A DNA stretch of 64,000 nt, from NCBI GenBank assembly GCA_905250125.1, contig CAJNOL010000550.1:60507-124506 (forward strand), in the 5' to 3' direction. Both the position numbers and the translations under genes were made by a program. The stretch is from Rotaria sordida (taxonomy: Eukaryota; Rotifera; Eurotatoria; Philodinida; Philodinidae). The notes beneath the pieces are model-generated. The model searched no databases, was not told where the DNA came from, and saw nothing but the letters and a program-made list of their open reading frames with translations. Within the stretch, counting starts at the first letter, position 1, and every line of letters starts with the position of its first letter. Shown in pieces: positions 25,039-39,700 of the stretch.

Positions 25039-28000
25039 ATGTATATTTAAACTAATCTTTTCAATCAATTAGCAGGATCTGTTGAATCAATAATTAAACG
25101 TTAAATAGGGTGTTGAGGGGTGTGTGTTTCTGTCTTTTACAAATACTTTTGGAGATCTGTTGCACATATTTTTCGTTTGTTTCGATTTCTTATTTGGATA
25201 GAGCATGAAAAATTGCATCGATCAATGTATTACACTCATTGGTTTGATATTTCGTTACTGTGTATAACTACGTCAAATTGATCCGAAAAACCAGCTTTTT
25301 TGCAATTTCATGAGCATTTGATTTGAAAATTATGCAAAGCTCGGTTTTGAACAGCTAATCTAACATAGCTCAGAGAGTAAAAACAATTCTGCATCAAATA
25401 GAGTTTGTTTTGAAATTTTCAAACACTTTTCTAGGTCAGTCGAAGACGAATATCTGAGGTAGCTTTTTATTATCATCATTCGAAAACCAGGTTTTCCTCA
25501 ATGAAAGTTGCATTTTTTCGGATTTAGACTTGAAATTCAGAATCATCATCAAATTCTGCATCTGATGAGGTATGATTCAACAGAATTTGAGAAAAAAATT
25601 TCGAAATTCCTGAAGTCTCTTGGGGCACCAAGTACCAGTTGGAAAATGTAGGTGACTTTTTGACAGAAACAATTACCTAATCTACTGAAAATTTAATGTT
25701 GACACCGAATATTGAATTCTTTTTAAAAAATACATTTGACAAAAAAATCTCCTTATTGATACTTGTCCTTTTGAATTTCCGCTACCTTACAAATACGGAT
25801 ATTTACATTTTTTGTATTGCTATGATTTTTTAAAATTTTATTTGGATGAAAAAATTTAGAAAAAACGATCTGACAAAAAAGACATTGTGATTATCATGAA
25901 TATTAGTGGAAACACTGGAACACCAAAAGGTTATTTTCTTGAGTTAATAAATTATATATTTAACAATATAGAAATATTCCACAAAGAAAGCGTAGATCAT
26001 TTTTCACGTTTAGTTTTAAAAAGATCTACAATATAGAATTCTTTTTCTTTCTTCTTCTGAGGATTCAACTCTTATATATAAGTATATATTTTATTGCATT
26101 GATTTATTTGTTTTATATTAGACAAAAGAAAACAATTTTTATTAATCATTGAAAAATCATTCAATTAGTCATAATCAAACTTTGCTTTTCTTTAGAAAGC
26201 TAATTATTCATTTGAATACTAATTAATCGATGGAAAACTCGATAAAAAAGAAAAGCAATTTTTTACTGAATACTATTCATTAAAGTTGTTCAACTAGAAT
26301 ACTACACCTATAAGTAACCCTGTTGGTAGCTCCATTTATCTTTCCTAATGATTTAACGGTTATCATAAGAGCCTTTTCTGAATAGAGGTAAATATCCTAG
26401 TCTAAACCCTGTCCATCCCTTGATAAGTTCTGAAAAAATCTTCTAGAAACGTAGATCTCAAGGATCTTGCCAAGTTTTGTTCAGGATTCTATCTCGAATC
26501 CTAGTGATTCCTGTTTGCAGTATTTTTCATGAGTCAACAGGATTCTTTTCAGCATTCGTTCAAGTTTCTGCCAAGATTTTTTTCGAAATCAATCATTCAG
26601 GATCTTACCAGATTTCTCTCTCCATCCTACCTAGCGTCCTCACAGGAATAGCAGATAGGATACTGTAAAGGTTGATGAAATCTTTACTCAGGTACTATTC
26701 TGGATCCAGATACGAGGATCCGATCAACAATAATAGCTAAACAAGAGGAGGATCTTAACAAGAATACAACAGAACGGTGTAGATGTGGATCTAGATAAGA
26801 TGAACCAACACACACTTGCACCAATCTCCATTCATACCCATACCCACACATCTACACCTTCCTAAAACGTAGTGAATTTTCTAAGATCTCTTGGCTATAC
26901 GTTTTTTTCAGAATTTAGGGTTTCCTGGGCCAATTTCTAGTTTTAAATCTAGTGTTAATCTGCTCAGACTCTTGATAGAATCCTGTTTTAAATCTTGCCA
27001 GGATCTTGAAATTCTATGACTACGCGCTTTCGTCAGGACTTAGTCGTTTTCTCAAGAAAAAAGAATAGGTCCTTAAAGGATTCTTATTGGATCCGTTAAG
27101 GATCTGAAACTGAAACATTCAGGACTTTCGCCAGGATAAGATGACGAGTTGCCAATTTGAATAATGAATACGAGTGGAAAAGGTTATATTAATAAAATGG
27201 TATAGTTCACAGTAATATTTTATGGTCGATCAAATTATGAAGGTATTTATTTTTGAAAGAGCGCTGTATCCATATTTGAAAATACCTTTCCCGTCAGAGT
27301 ATTAATAATTTTTCAATTCATTTCGAATAAATTTGGTACAGAGCCATTCAGAAATCTTATGATCAGTTTTTATTCATTTTAAAGTCCTTTCTTTATAGTC
27401 AAAGGTCAGATTTCCATGTATCTTCTCTCTGAGCACATGATATGAGACGCTATCGGGGATTATTTCTCTACAGGACATATTAGGATTTATTAACTGTGTT
27501 AATATTTCCTTGCATCCACACTGTAGGTATGCATGTATGAGAGGAGAAACAAGATAAGATCAATACGTCAATGCAGCCATACTGTAAGGATGTATGTATG
27601 GTGGATGAAATGATATGAGATTTATCCCAAAAGGCAGAGGGACTTATTATAAAATCCCAAAAAATCCCATAAAAACAAGTCCTGGAAGCTGCTGTATCGT
27701 ATAGAACAAACTGTTAGACTTAAAAGAAATTTTCTATCAGAAAAAGAGCCTTTATTTGAAATGCAAAATTTATGTTATTTACAGGAAAAAAATCATCCAG
27801 GATTTGCTGTAATTTTAGGATGATTTAAATTATTGTTTACTTCAAAAGAAAATGCTCAAAATGTTAGAACTTCTATTTTCAGAACAGTAGGACTCGGTAA
27901 GTTGCACTCTTTGTTATTGTTAAGCTAAGACTGAGGGCGTTATTTGAACATCAAAACTCGATTATTCCTCAAGTGGTCAGCTAAAAAGCGCATTTTTTAT

Positions 28001-28825
28001 CGGATGATGGCGTTTCAAAAATGTTCACTGAACTTTTCGTTTACGTGTATAAATCCAGCCGCTAGTTCAATGATTGAATTTTTTATAGGTTGATTCGTTT
28101 TTTTACGTTATTCTTGTTATGATAACATATCTAGTAGGCTCATATATGACATTTATTTTTCCGTCAATAGTGTATTTTGAAAAATAGTTATTGATAATTG
28201 AACACCCTCTTCAACGTTGTAATGATCTTAGACTATCTCTTTACCTCCTGGAGTGATTCCAGAATATATTGGTAAAACAACTAAAGCAAACATAATATAA
28301 GTCGTTCTAACATGTCAATATTATTGGCAAATGAACTTGCAACATGGTCCTTGTTCGGACTACAATATGTGGTACAAATAATGCCGATAAAAGTATTAAA
28401 ATTTCATGTTTTTTGATATTTCTCAGCATTGCTACCCATGGCCACTTCATTTGTCAACGTGGTAAAGGACTATAAGAAAATGGATTTCCAGAATAATTCA
28501 ACGACGAATAATTACTTTTTAAGATATCAACCAAGCACTTATAGGACGTAGTTTACAGTCTCAAAAGAAAGCAAGGAAAGTTTGAGAACAGTATCAAACG
28601 ATAGATAACTGTCTGGAAGTTGAATTCAGACACCAGGCTTCGAAATCGGGCCACCTTCTGGATGTTTCGATTCGGACCGTAGAGGCAAAAAGTTTCTCTT
28701 GTACTACTGACTCAATACAGATGAAAACTAAATTTCTTTCATAGAGAATAACAGCAGCTTTGAATTTTATTATAAAAATTTTGTTTTGATGGAAATTTTA
28801 TTATTTATTAATTATTATATATACG
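25039..28825. other. 3.8-kb gene-poor repeat region
   Basis: No coding exon supported. From 26290 to 27150 there are many degenerate copies of CAGGATCTT / AAGATCCTG in both orientations, including GGATCC palindromes (26705-26730, 27090-27110). From 27511 to 27635 a unit of about 60 bp (CATCCACACTGTAGGTATGC, then GCAGCCATACTGTAAGGATG) is repeated twice. The rest is A+T-rich single-copy-looking sequence. Confidence 0.45.
26776..26858. repeat. G-rich/C-rich hairpin repeat, copy 2
   Basis: Starts GGTGTAGATGTGG and ends CCCACACATCTACACC: the ends pair almost perfectly. Same family as 22847-22937. Confidence 0.7.
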
Positions 28826-28932
28826 TAGGCATGCACCAAATCCAAATCCAATCAAACCCAAATCCAAATCTAGTCAAACTCTGTCAAACCAAGAATTTGG
28901 GTTTGACTGGATTTGGATTTGGTGTACCCCTA
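28826..28932. mobile_element. Small hAT-type MITE, near-perfect fold-back
   Basis: Begins TAGGCATGCACCAAATCCAA and ends, on the other strand, TAGGGGTACACCAAATCCAA. The body is an alternation of AAATCC and CAAACC blocks that pairs with itself almost end to end. 107 bp. Ends match the TAGGGATGCA ends of 3116-3267 and 56074-56359. The flanking 8-mers (tatatacg / tatacata) match only partly. Confidence 0.65.
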
Positions 28933-29289
28933 TATACATATGGGAGTGCCCAATTAGGTATGTTACCCCAGTTACTTTTTTTCATGCAGCTTCAAGCATT
29001 TTTCGGAAAAGCATCATTTTTTGTTTACCACTGATAATATATGCACAATGCTGATGATCTATTTTTGTTTGAGCTCTACCTGCCCAGGATAATCATGATT
29101 ATCAAGGCCTTTTTACAATCATTCAACGAAAAATTTTTCATATCAGACATAAACACACACTGAAACTTGCTTTGAATTATTTGAATCAATGTTTGATGAT
29201 AATATAAAAGTTTTATTAAGAACAATTCGTTGGAAAATTACAGATAATAAATCATATGATCTATTTACGAATAGGATATTTAGTCAAAT

Positions 29290-30430
29290 TAAGATTACTC
29301 AAAGCGTAAATAACATGCACAATTTTACTAGTCTTATATGAATATCAACATGTTCCCTATAAATTCCTTCTAAACTAGTATAGTCTTTAACACGCCGATT
29401 TATATTTTCAATAACAGCTCTTGCACTCCATATCATACGATTAAAATCTTTATCTTTAGCTCTTAGATCACCTCCATGAGATTTGTTTTTTTTTGGAGTG
29501 ATTATGAACTGTTCACGCGCACAACCTTTATCGGCGATAATTTAGACATTTTCATTTGTATATTCTAATAATCCTAAGCCTCGCATTATTTATTGTATCA
29601 TGAACATTACCCGAATAACATTTTGATACATGTACTATTTGATAATGAAAATTACAAGCTATTTGTACTTTAAATGCATAATTTGCGGAACTTTTTGCAT
29701 GGTAAAATGCTTTGCAGTGTTCTAAATCACGAAGTTCGTGTACAACAATACAAGTCGAATCGACTAATAATATGATATGATTGTGGTCCATGTGGCGTTG
29801 TCTTGTTAGCTATACTGACAGGATTTGAAATCAATTCTAGACATACATAAAAGTATAGGATATTAATAATTTCGGATAAATAATAATTTACTGAAGATCG
29901 ACTTAAATGTAACTCTGTTGCAATATAACGTTGAGAATGATAGTGTTTGAAATAGTACAATATTATTGCAAGTAAATTTATGGAAGATATATATGATATA
30001 ATTAATGCTGTTATATATTTATTTTGTTTTGTATGCACGATAATTTGTCAATGGTTGTTCACATATAGTGTACAGCTTTTTTACTTGTTCAATATCAAAC
30101 CCTGTATGCTGTTTACAAGATTCATTATTACGGCTCCATTCTGATGATGGACATTGCTCTACAACATACAAATAATGAAATATAATCGAAACCTACTATA
30201 GTATATTTTTGTTATATCATGTAATAAAAAAGATGCTATATTTGAAAGTTAGGCAGATAAATAATACTCGCCAGAATTCATTTTTTGAAATTCTCTTTGA
30301 ATGATAATTTGTTTCATTTGTTTTTTCTCTCGAATTTCGACTTCAACTTCTGATTTGCAATAATGACATTTAGTGCAATACCGATAAGAGTTGATATGCA
30401 GTCCAGATCTTCCAGCAACAGTACATGTTC
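29290..30430 (-). pseudogene. Broken IS5/Harbinger-type DDE transposase
   Basis: A transposase of the DDE_Tnp_4 kind, split over several frames. In order on the minus strand: a Cys-rich start (YCTKCHYC, about 30390-30360), a basic region, a helix-turn-helix-like segment (SQRYIATELHLSRSSVNYYL, about 29935-29875), then the catalytic part: VDST with the first Asp (about 29765), CYSGNVHD with the second (about 29610), ADKGC (about 29530) and RAVIENINRR with a Glu (about 29410). Frameshifts lie near 30035, 29780 and 29600 and a stop near 29545, so it is dead. No matching terminal repeats found; its edges are therefore approximate. Single, no intron seen. Confidence 0.8.
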
Positions 30431-30721
30431 ATAATAACATTGAATGGCATTTATTGTAATATTCACATCAATCAGTTACGATAGATTGATATTGAAAACA
30501 GTGCCATTTAATACGTGGAATATTCATAATGACATGTGACTGGTTATTGATGTCATTATAAAATATATTAGACAAACCAATAGCGTACAAGTAGACATGG
30601 GTATTAATGAAGCAAAATCTATCGATTATTATGAGAAATAGGGAGTGTTGCTAGGTAACAAAAAAATTGAAAATTTCTTTAATGGGAAAAAAAATCATTT
30701 TAAGAAAAGAAATTAAATAAA

Positions 30722-33700
30722 ATGATCAATCCATCTGCGACAGCTCCTGTTCGAATTTTACCAAATAATAAAGTATATAGACAATTATTTGAAGCACAAG
30801 TATGAATTTATTTAAAAATTTAATTTGAAAAAAATTGAAATTTGTTCTCTTCACCTTTTTTTCCCATCAGGTACAATTAAGTGATGCTTATAATCGAGTA
30901 CGAAATAACCAATTATCACAATCTGTTAACATCACTTCACGTCCAAATGCTGTACCACTTATACGAAATTTCAAACCACATGGTACCTTTATTTACAATA
31001 TAGAAAAATTCAAATTAACAATTCATAAAAAATATCAAGGATAGTTAGAGTAAAATTAAGTTCATATTCTAGGGGGAATAAATAATAAACAATGAGTAAA
31101 AATTACTTAAACATTTTGAATAAGAATTTTGTACTTTATTAGTATCTATTTTAGTCTATAGTACAGATTTGATAATGAATTTTTTGTACAAAAGAAAAAG
31201 GAAGAAGTCAGTTAAAAAGTAATTGAAATGTTTCGCATGATTCTACTGAATTTAACAATATTATTCTGAAAAATATTATCGATATTACTGACCGAAGGCA
31301 ATCAATATTCGTGTATGAGTGAGACATGATGTAAAAATATAAAGAAAAATGTCGACTAAAAAAAGTTTAGGTGTATATAAGAGAGAGTAGACAAGTCTTC
31401 TACCCACATTCAGAGATCAGCACTGATTGACAATCATCCATTATATTAGTATAAATACATATGCAATGCTCGAAGAACAACATAGGTAAAAGAATGAAAC
31501 CATCAAAAGAAAAATGCTTGCATCATTCTATTTGAGTAATCTCTTATTACTCGTCTTTTTTCCTTATCTACTCTTTACGTTCGATGTTTTTCTTTCTTTC
31601 GACTTTTTTCTTTTCTGTGTTTTTTATGGACGATACCTGGAGTTTGAGAAAGACAATATGTTTTCTTTTTAACAGAAGACAAAAAGAAATTTTGCTTGTT
31701 GGAGAAAGAATGAAAGTTTTACACGATTGAGAGAGTACCATATTTTCGACTAGAGCAGCCTTCATACTCTTGAGATAAATATTCATAAATTTTATCAAAA
31801 TTGATAGCTAAAGATTTTCATATGATTTCGTAGGTTATATAGTCTATTTTCGGATAAACTATAGTTTACTAGTTCAACAAAATTTCATTTATACAACGAA
31901 CAGTTGTTGATAGACAAGACAAAAATGAAGATATCATGTATCTTTATTACATTTCTTCATATTAATATTTCATCTAGCGTGAGGAACAGTGCTTCTTTGA
32001 TGATCGAATTGTCTTTCTCGAAATTCCTGATTTGGTTTCGGCTCTCTATTTTGAACTTTAGAAAAAGACAAAGAGATAAACATGGATTTCATAATCTAAA
32101 CTCATTTTGTATTTTGTTGGTCATTTGAAAACTTGAAAATAAAAATATAACTTAGTCATTTTGTAATTACATTTTCTCATTTAGAAACACAGAAAAAAAA
32201 ATGGTTGACAAGTATGTCATTTAGTAATGATTCTAGTATTAATCCAATAACAATTTCGTATGATTTTAAAAATCTTTTCTATTCTAAATTGAATTTCGCA
32301 TCGAATAATTCAGATTTCATGATGAACGAAAACGACGTCAAAATGAACGACAACAACAATTAGATGAATTAAAACGTGAAGTTTTTAATTTACCTGATAA
32401 TATTGAATATAGTTTGTATTTTATATTAAATTATTTTGCAATATAATTTTTTTTAAATAGTTGAAACTGAAAAAAATGAAAATATTATTGATGATACTAC
32501 TAAGAAAGGAAATATAACTGAACGATTAGCATCTAATCGAGAAACAAAATATAATCAATTATGGGCGGAACTTTTAGAGAAAATATCTGAAACTAATCAA
32601 GTAGTTATTTAAGAAATACAATTCATTAAAAAAAAAGCCAACGAATTTTTTTAGAATTTATTAATTGAACTTGAAAAAGTCACGCGACAATGTAATACGT
32701 ATTATGAACAAGGTGATAATGGTAAAAATTAATTGAAATTTATTTTCTTTTGTTGCTATTTTGAATTGTTTAATCATTTCATAGAAATTAATGAACATTT
32801 ACAAAATCTAATTTATCGAAAAGAAATAACATCATTAACAATAAAGTCATTTGAATATGCATTTAATGAACTTGATCAATATCTTTCACCACGTCTTTCA
32901 CAAATTCAAGAATATTGTCAATCAATTGAAGATCTTGAATTAGAACGAATTCATAAAGTATGTTTACTATTGTTTAAAAGACAAAATCTCATTTTGTTTT
33001 TTTGTTTAAAAATACAATTAGATTCGTGATTTATTTAAATATTATTCTGATCGTTTATATAGAACACATCATTTATCCGATAAAGATACTGCGTATGAAT
33101 TAGAAAAACAAGCGAATGTTAGTATTGAAAATAACTGAATATAAAAGATTTAAAAAAAAAGAAGAATTTTCTCCATTGAAAATAGGAATTAAATACACAC
33201 ATATTTGATAATCGTCGAATATATGCTGAACTTGAAGCAAAATTATTAGGAGGTGAAACTGTTCGGATACATCGATATCAAGCTGAACTTGTTAATTATC
33301 AAAACAAATGGAGAGATGCAACATGGATTATACATAAACAAACATGGATGTAAGATAATAATTTCTTTTTTTTCTGGACAGTTTACTCTTTGATTTATTT
33401 TTTTCAGTTCAAAATTATCACAATGTAGAGCAAAATTAGAACCAACAATTTTATCAACATGTGAATCAATTGGTACAGATATTACTACACAAACAAATTT
33501 GTTTATAGAGCATATACATAAATTAAAGTAATTTAATAATTATTTTAGAATTAAATAATGGATAATTTCTTTATAGTTCATTCGTTCCACCTACATCAAC
33601 ACGTGAAAATGCACAAAAATGGTATAATCAAGGTTATGATATAGCTAATAAAATAGTTAATAAACGACAAGCACTCGTTCAGCAAATAAATGAAATTATT

Positions 33701-36700
33701 AATAATGAAATAAATTTATTAGAAAAAGAATCACAATCAATTCGAGTAAAAAAAACCTAATAACAACTATTGAATAAAATATTATTGTTTATTTTAATTT
33801 AATAGGAAAAAGTTCTTCATACTCACGTTTATAATGAGGAACAATTACAAGCTGCATTTGAACGTGATATTGAACCATTGTTTACAGAGCGAAAACAGTT
33901 TTTACAAGAATCAATTCTCAATCGAACTAAGGTATGAGAGATTTTTGGCGAAGAATCACATGTTTGTATATATAACTGGCTGTGAATTAACAAAGAAAAG
34001 ATCTAGAATCAAATGTTTTTCATATGGTGAAATGCATTAATTTCAGATATGTCGGCTCTAATGTGTTATAAAATAGAGATCGAAGCAAACACCTTTCCGA
34101 CTTACATTGGGAATAAAAATTCAACTATCTCTGTTTCAAGTCAAGATAAAAGAACGTTTTGAAATAAGACACTTTTCAAAACCTTCATAAGTATGGAAAA
34201 AGATTGAAGACAAATGAATTATCTATGGGATAAAACATCAACGATTTTGTATGACTTACTGTTCAACTTTTATTTCAATTTTCGGAACAACTTCTAAAGG
34301 ATATCTGTAAAAACTGCGGACACTCGGGAACTCCGCAAAAGCGGCAGAATCATATAGAGTTTAAAACAAATAGTAAACGGACAGCCGTTGTGGGCTACAC
34401 GTCTTTGTTTTCAACAGGAAAATATCATTTTTCGTGGACACGGACACTCATGTTTATTTTGATTTTTACGAATAAAATATGTTTTACAATTAAAGATCAA
34501 AGTAACCATGAGTAAATTTTAGGCACTTGTAAAAACTATGGATATCTACTGTTACCTTCGTTTTAATTGTAAAAGATGATAACAATACGTAGCTTAATGT
34601 TTAAGTGTAAAACATCTCGTATAAGTAAAAAGCAAAGCAAACATGGGTGTCCGCAGTTTTTATAGATGCCCACTTATATGTAGAAATGAAATCGGTTAGT
34701 TCAAATTGCTCACATTTAAAACTCCTCGTACAGTTGCAACAGGTATTCCATTGAAAGTTGTAGAAACCGTATCTACATTTAAGTCGTAGAAAGCTAATTG
34801 TTGTAAAGTGTCGAAGTTTTTACAGCCTCGAATGATATCATACATTCTATGAGCGACATTCATTCGAAAATAAAAACTAAAATGTATCATTCCCAATGCG
34901 TGTCGATCTTTTATGCAATATTCATAATCCAATGTCTATGAAAGATAGTGTCACATTTATTTATATTCTTTCTTTGAAAGTATGAGTCGATTACACACAC
35001 TTTTTAATTAACTATTCTATGAAAATTTTCTTTCTATCGCTTATTGATTAACTATATAGATGGTCTATGAACAATTAACAAATGTCATGCATGAAATACT
35101 TGATCGTCTCTTAATATTCATAAAATCTATAGCTGAACAATGGGATGATCATCAAAATCGACTTGAACATGTTACTGTACAATTACTTACTATGATGCAA
35201 GAATATCGACGACCACATGATCTTCAAAATGAAGTAAAATTTTAGTATTCAAGAAATCAAAAAAAATAAAATAAAATAAAACAATTTTATTTTATTTCAT
35301 AGAAAAAATTAACAAAACTTGATTCAACTTTGGATGAAATGCGAAGTGCATCAAATGAAACAGCATTAGCACGTCTCTTGAATTCTTCTAATGATCAATT
35401 AGAAACTCTCAAAGCAAGGTAATAAGAACAAAAAAAAACAAATTTAATTTACAAGACTAATTCATAACGTGTCATATGTTATTTAGTTATGCACAATTTT
35501 ATGATGTAGAACATTCAATTGTAAATAAATATTCAGATATGATTGCTGAAGAAGTTAATCGATATAAAAATGAAATGCTTAATTATTTTCATGCTCGACA
35601 AATCGATGAAAATAAAATTGATGATCATCCTTCATCAGTACATCAATATTATACAACATCATTAACACGAATAACTTATGAACTTGAAGGTTATATTAAT
35701 AATGAATCAGATACTACACAACAAATTAGTACAAATAATGAAATCGAACAATCAACAAAATCACCAACACAAAGAAGAAATTCAAATACTGTTACACGTT
35801 CAGAAGATGTATTAAATGAACAAGATCAACCACAAATGCAAATATTTCTAACTGAAAATCCAACATTATATACAAAAACATCAACAGATGAAACAATGGC
35901 TATACCATTTTATGAAGCATTTCAAATACCATCGAATCTTGTGAATTCTCTTAGGTTTAAGTAAGTTTCATTTTCATTTATTTATTTATTTATTTTGAAA
36001 GTTATTTGACTTTTTCTTTTTGTATATTAGTTTATGTCGAGCTTTTCTTGATTATTATGATCAATGGAAAGAAGAAACAATACGACGAGCTAATGCAATT
36101 ATGTATTCAAAACATGATGAATTAGATAAAGAAATGGATTTTCAAATGCATTTACATGAACCAAGACGTGTACGAATCGAAACTGATATACATAATGTCA
36201 GAGCAGGTAACATTTAAATTAATATTCGCTTTATTATTTCATATAAAGACAATAGGCGAATATTTGAACTATTTGAAATTCTTCACCCGCAAAAATAAAG
36301 TTAGATGAATAGAAGAGTTTACCGTCCGACTTACTTTCTGTTTAAAGCAACAGCTGATAAGTATTCAGAAATGAATAAGCATCATTACAAATTATTTGCT
36401 AAAAGAAAACTACAGATTGTTATATCTAACAACTACAATAATAAATGGAACTGTGAAAAATATTTAGATTAATAAATTCAATACAATAGTTCTTTATGAT
36501 ATGTTGCAAAAGGGTAATCCAGTATACAAAGCTTGACAGAATACTCAATGGTTTTTTTTAAACCATTAAGTTGAACCAGGAACGGATGGAGCAAAAATTT
36601 TGCACTCATTTTCACTTGTTTTTATAGCGTTCCAATGCAATATTGTAGAGGCTTTATCCTTATTCTTTTTATTTGTTAGAAAGAGTAAGATATTTACTGC

Positions 36701-39700
36701 AAATATATATATGCGTAAAAGAATTTGAACGGAAATGTTTTCTGACGACTACAAAAACTTTAGAAGAAAAGATATTGAAAAAGTCTTCCGCTGCTTCGGT
36801 GATAAATTTTTATTCAAATGTATTTGTTTGAACTTTTTCATGATTGACTTTTCGATGTTTTTCCAGCAACATAAATATACGACTGTTCATTACAATGAAG
36901 GCTTTCATATGATATTAAAATAGTTGCTATAATATATAAGAGATTGAACAATAAATACTTGCATTTAAAATTCAATTTGGCATTTATAAAGCAAAAACAA
37001 GGTTTTGTCTCACATGGAAAGCCTTCCAAGTGTTCAATCGTTTTTGAGTCGAGACTAGGTGCATTATGCACATCAAAGTAAGTTATGAATACCTTAGAAA
37101 GAGTTGGTACCCTTAGCTTATTGCTACGGTGATATTGCACTTTTGCGATATTTTTTTAAATAAATGCTATGGCTCCTCTAAGAAACGTCAGGAAAACTGT
37201 TTTTCGAATTCCACCTTGAAACTTTGTATAGAGACAGATCTTAACGAGAATAGCTTCCATGAATGATTCAGATTTTGTCCCTCTTCTTATCCTAAGATAC
37301 AACTATAGTAATAGTATGTCTTGCACATCATACATATAAACCAGTAGATTTAATGTTCTTAGTTCAAGATAGAAGTAAAATCAAAAGACCTGAAACTTTT
37401 ACAATAAACTACTCCCATCAAGACCTGTCTCTATAAAAAGTTTCATGTCGAAATTCAAAGATCAGTTTTTCGGATATTTCTGAGGGGACTACAGCATTTA
37501 TTTAAAAAATACCATACAAGTACAATATCTCCGTAGCAATAAGCTAACGACGCCAATTCTTTTCAGAGTATTCATAGTTTATTTGGCTCTACATAATTCA
37601 CATAGTCTTAACTCAAAAGCAATTGAAGGACTTTCCTCGTGAATATTTCACAAAGAAGCCCTGTCTTATTTTAAATAATATCGTTTAGTAGAAAACTCAA
37701 TAAGCTTTCTTTTTCATATAAAAAATTAATATCTTCTGATAATTTCTCTTTTGCAGTAGAATTGAGTTGTTCGGTTATGATGACTAGTTACGCAAAAAAT
37801 TGATGATACCCAAAGATGTGATAAAAGCTTTGTAAAAAACATCGAATATTTCTTCTATTGATACACTAATAGCACTCTATTCTTACGTTATAAAACTCAG
37901 AAAGGAAGAATAAAAATGGAAACCTTTTTTAATTGAATGAAGTTTTTTTTTCTGAATTCAAAAAAGTTACAAAAAAAGTTTTCCAATACCTTTAGCTCTA
38001 AGATTTTTGTAACGTTCGCGAAAGATTTCCGATCAAATTTTTGCATTAAGCACCCTGCTCTTTCTAACAAACAAAAAAAAACAGGATAATATCTCTACAA
38101 TATTGTATTGCAACTCTATATTAAAAAACAAAAATGAATGCAGAATATCTTGACTCAACATGCTATTCCTAATCGATAAAAAAAGAAAAAGAAAACAAAA
38201 AAACTAGTACAATACAATATCAATTATAATCAAATTTAAGAGAAAAAACAAACGATCAAATATTAACTATGTTAATTGACCAAAAACTAATCTTTTATCT
38301 AACTAATTCTGTTTATTTTGTTCGACTGATTTGTTTTATTTTTATTTTTTATTAGCTGAAATTGTTATGCATGACGAACGAGTTGAACGTCATATACGTG
38401 GTGTTCAAGAAACATTAGAACAAATTGATGCTGATTATGGTCGAATGTTAAAAGACTTTTCTAAATCAATCAGTACTTATAAAGATGATATATTTAATTT
38501 AGAACAAGTATTTGTTAATGCAACAACAAGTAATCGTCTTTTAGCATTACAAGATCGTTTACAAAAACAACGTGATACATTAATGAATAATATACGAGTA
38601 TCATTAAGAAGTTTTCGTAAACGTTTTGATGATTCTATGCAATATTTACGACAAGCAAATGCTAAATTTCGAAAATCATTTAAGTCAGAACATTAGAATA
38701 AACAAATATTCTTTAATATCATTTTGTTTGTATTTTATTTATTTATTATAGAACGTTTTCTGAAGGTGGAAATTTTAGTCGTGATGAAATTGAAATCTAT
38801 AGAAAAAAACTTGAGAAAACAATATTTCAAATAGATAAAGCTGAAACAACTATATTAAATGAATTAGAAAAACTGGAAAAAAAACAATTAGACGAAGCAT
38901 CTAAAATAATGACTCAATTTCAGGAACGGTAAAACAAAAAGACAACAAAGAAAATCAAAAGAATTAAAACTAATTTAATTGTTTTTCTTTTTCTTTTAAA
39001 CACTATTTAGTTTTAAAAATCATATGACTGATTTGCAATTTATTGAATTAACAAATCGATGGATAAGTGAAACACAAGTTAAAATCAAAAGTGAAGTTGC
39101 TATTAATAATGAACATGCACAAATGCTTAAAACACTTATTTTAACATATCAAGCTAAAATTGATTCGATTCTAAATCCAAATTTAGATAAACAAGTAAGA
39201 ATTTTTTTTATAAGAAAAACAACTTTAATGGTACGATCTCCTCCGCTTTTCTGGAGAATGCCACATCAGAAAATTTTGAAATTTTCAGATCAGGTAGATC
39301 TTGATGAGTAGAGCAAAAGTTATCACATTGACTCAAAGTTTTCGATTTCTGTCTTCTATGAGATATTATGACAGAAATGTTCATGGCAGCAGCGTGGAAG
39401 ATATTTCAAAAATACTATTGTGGCCGCTTCTTTTTTTTAAGAAGATTGTAAAATTGCATAAATTTGCATCTGATCTGAATATCTACAAGCTCAACAGTCA
39501 AAATCGTGGTGAATCTGATGGAGTCAATCTGACTGTGCTAATATAGCACAGTGATGGAGAAGATTTTTGAAGAGTTTCTCGCAAAGCATTGCGGTAGCGA
39601 CAAATTTTCTGTCGCCATAAACATCTTTGTAATGGAGTCACAACGGCTCCAATTTTTGCTCCCGCTTCTCCGAGATGCTATGTTCAATCCAATTGAATAT

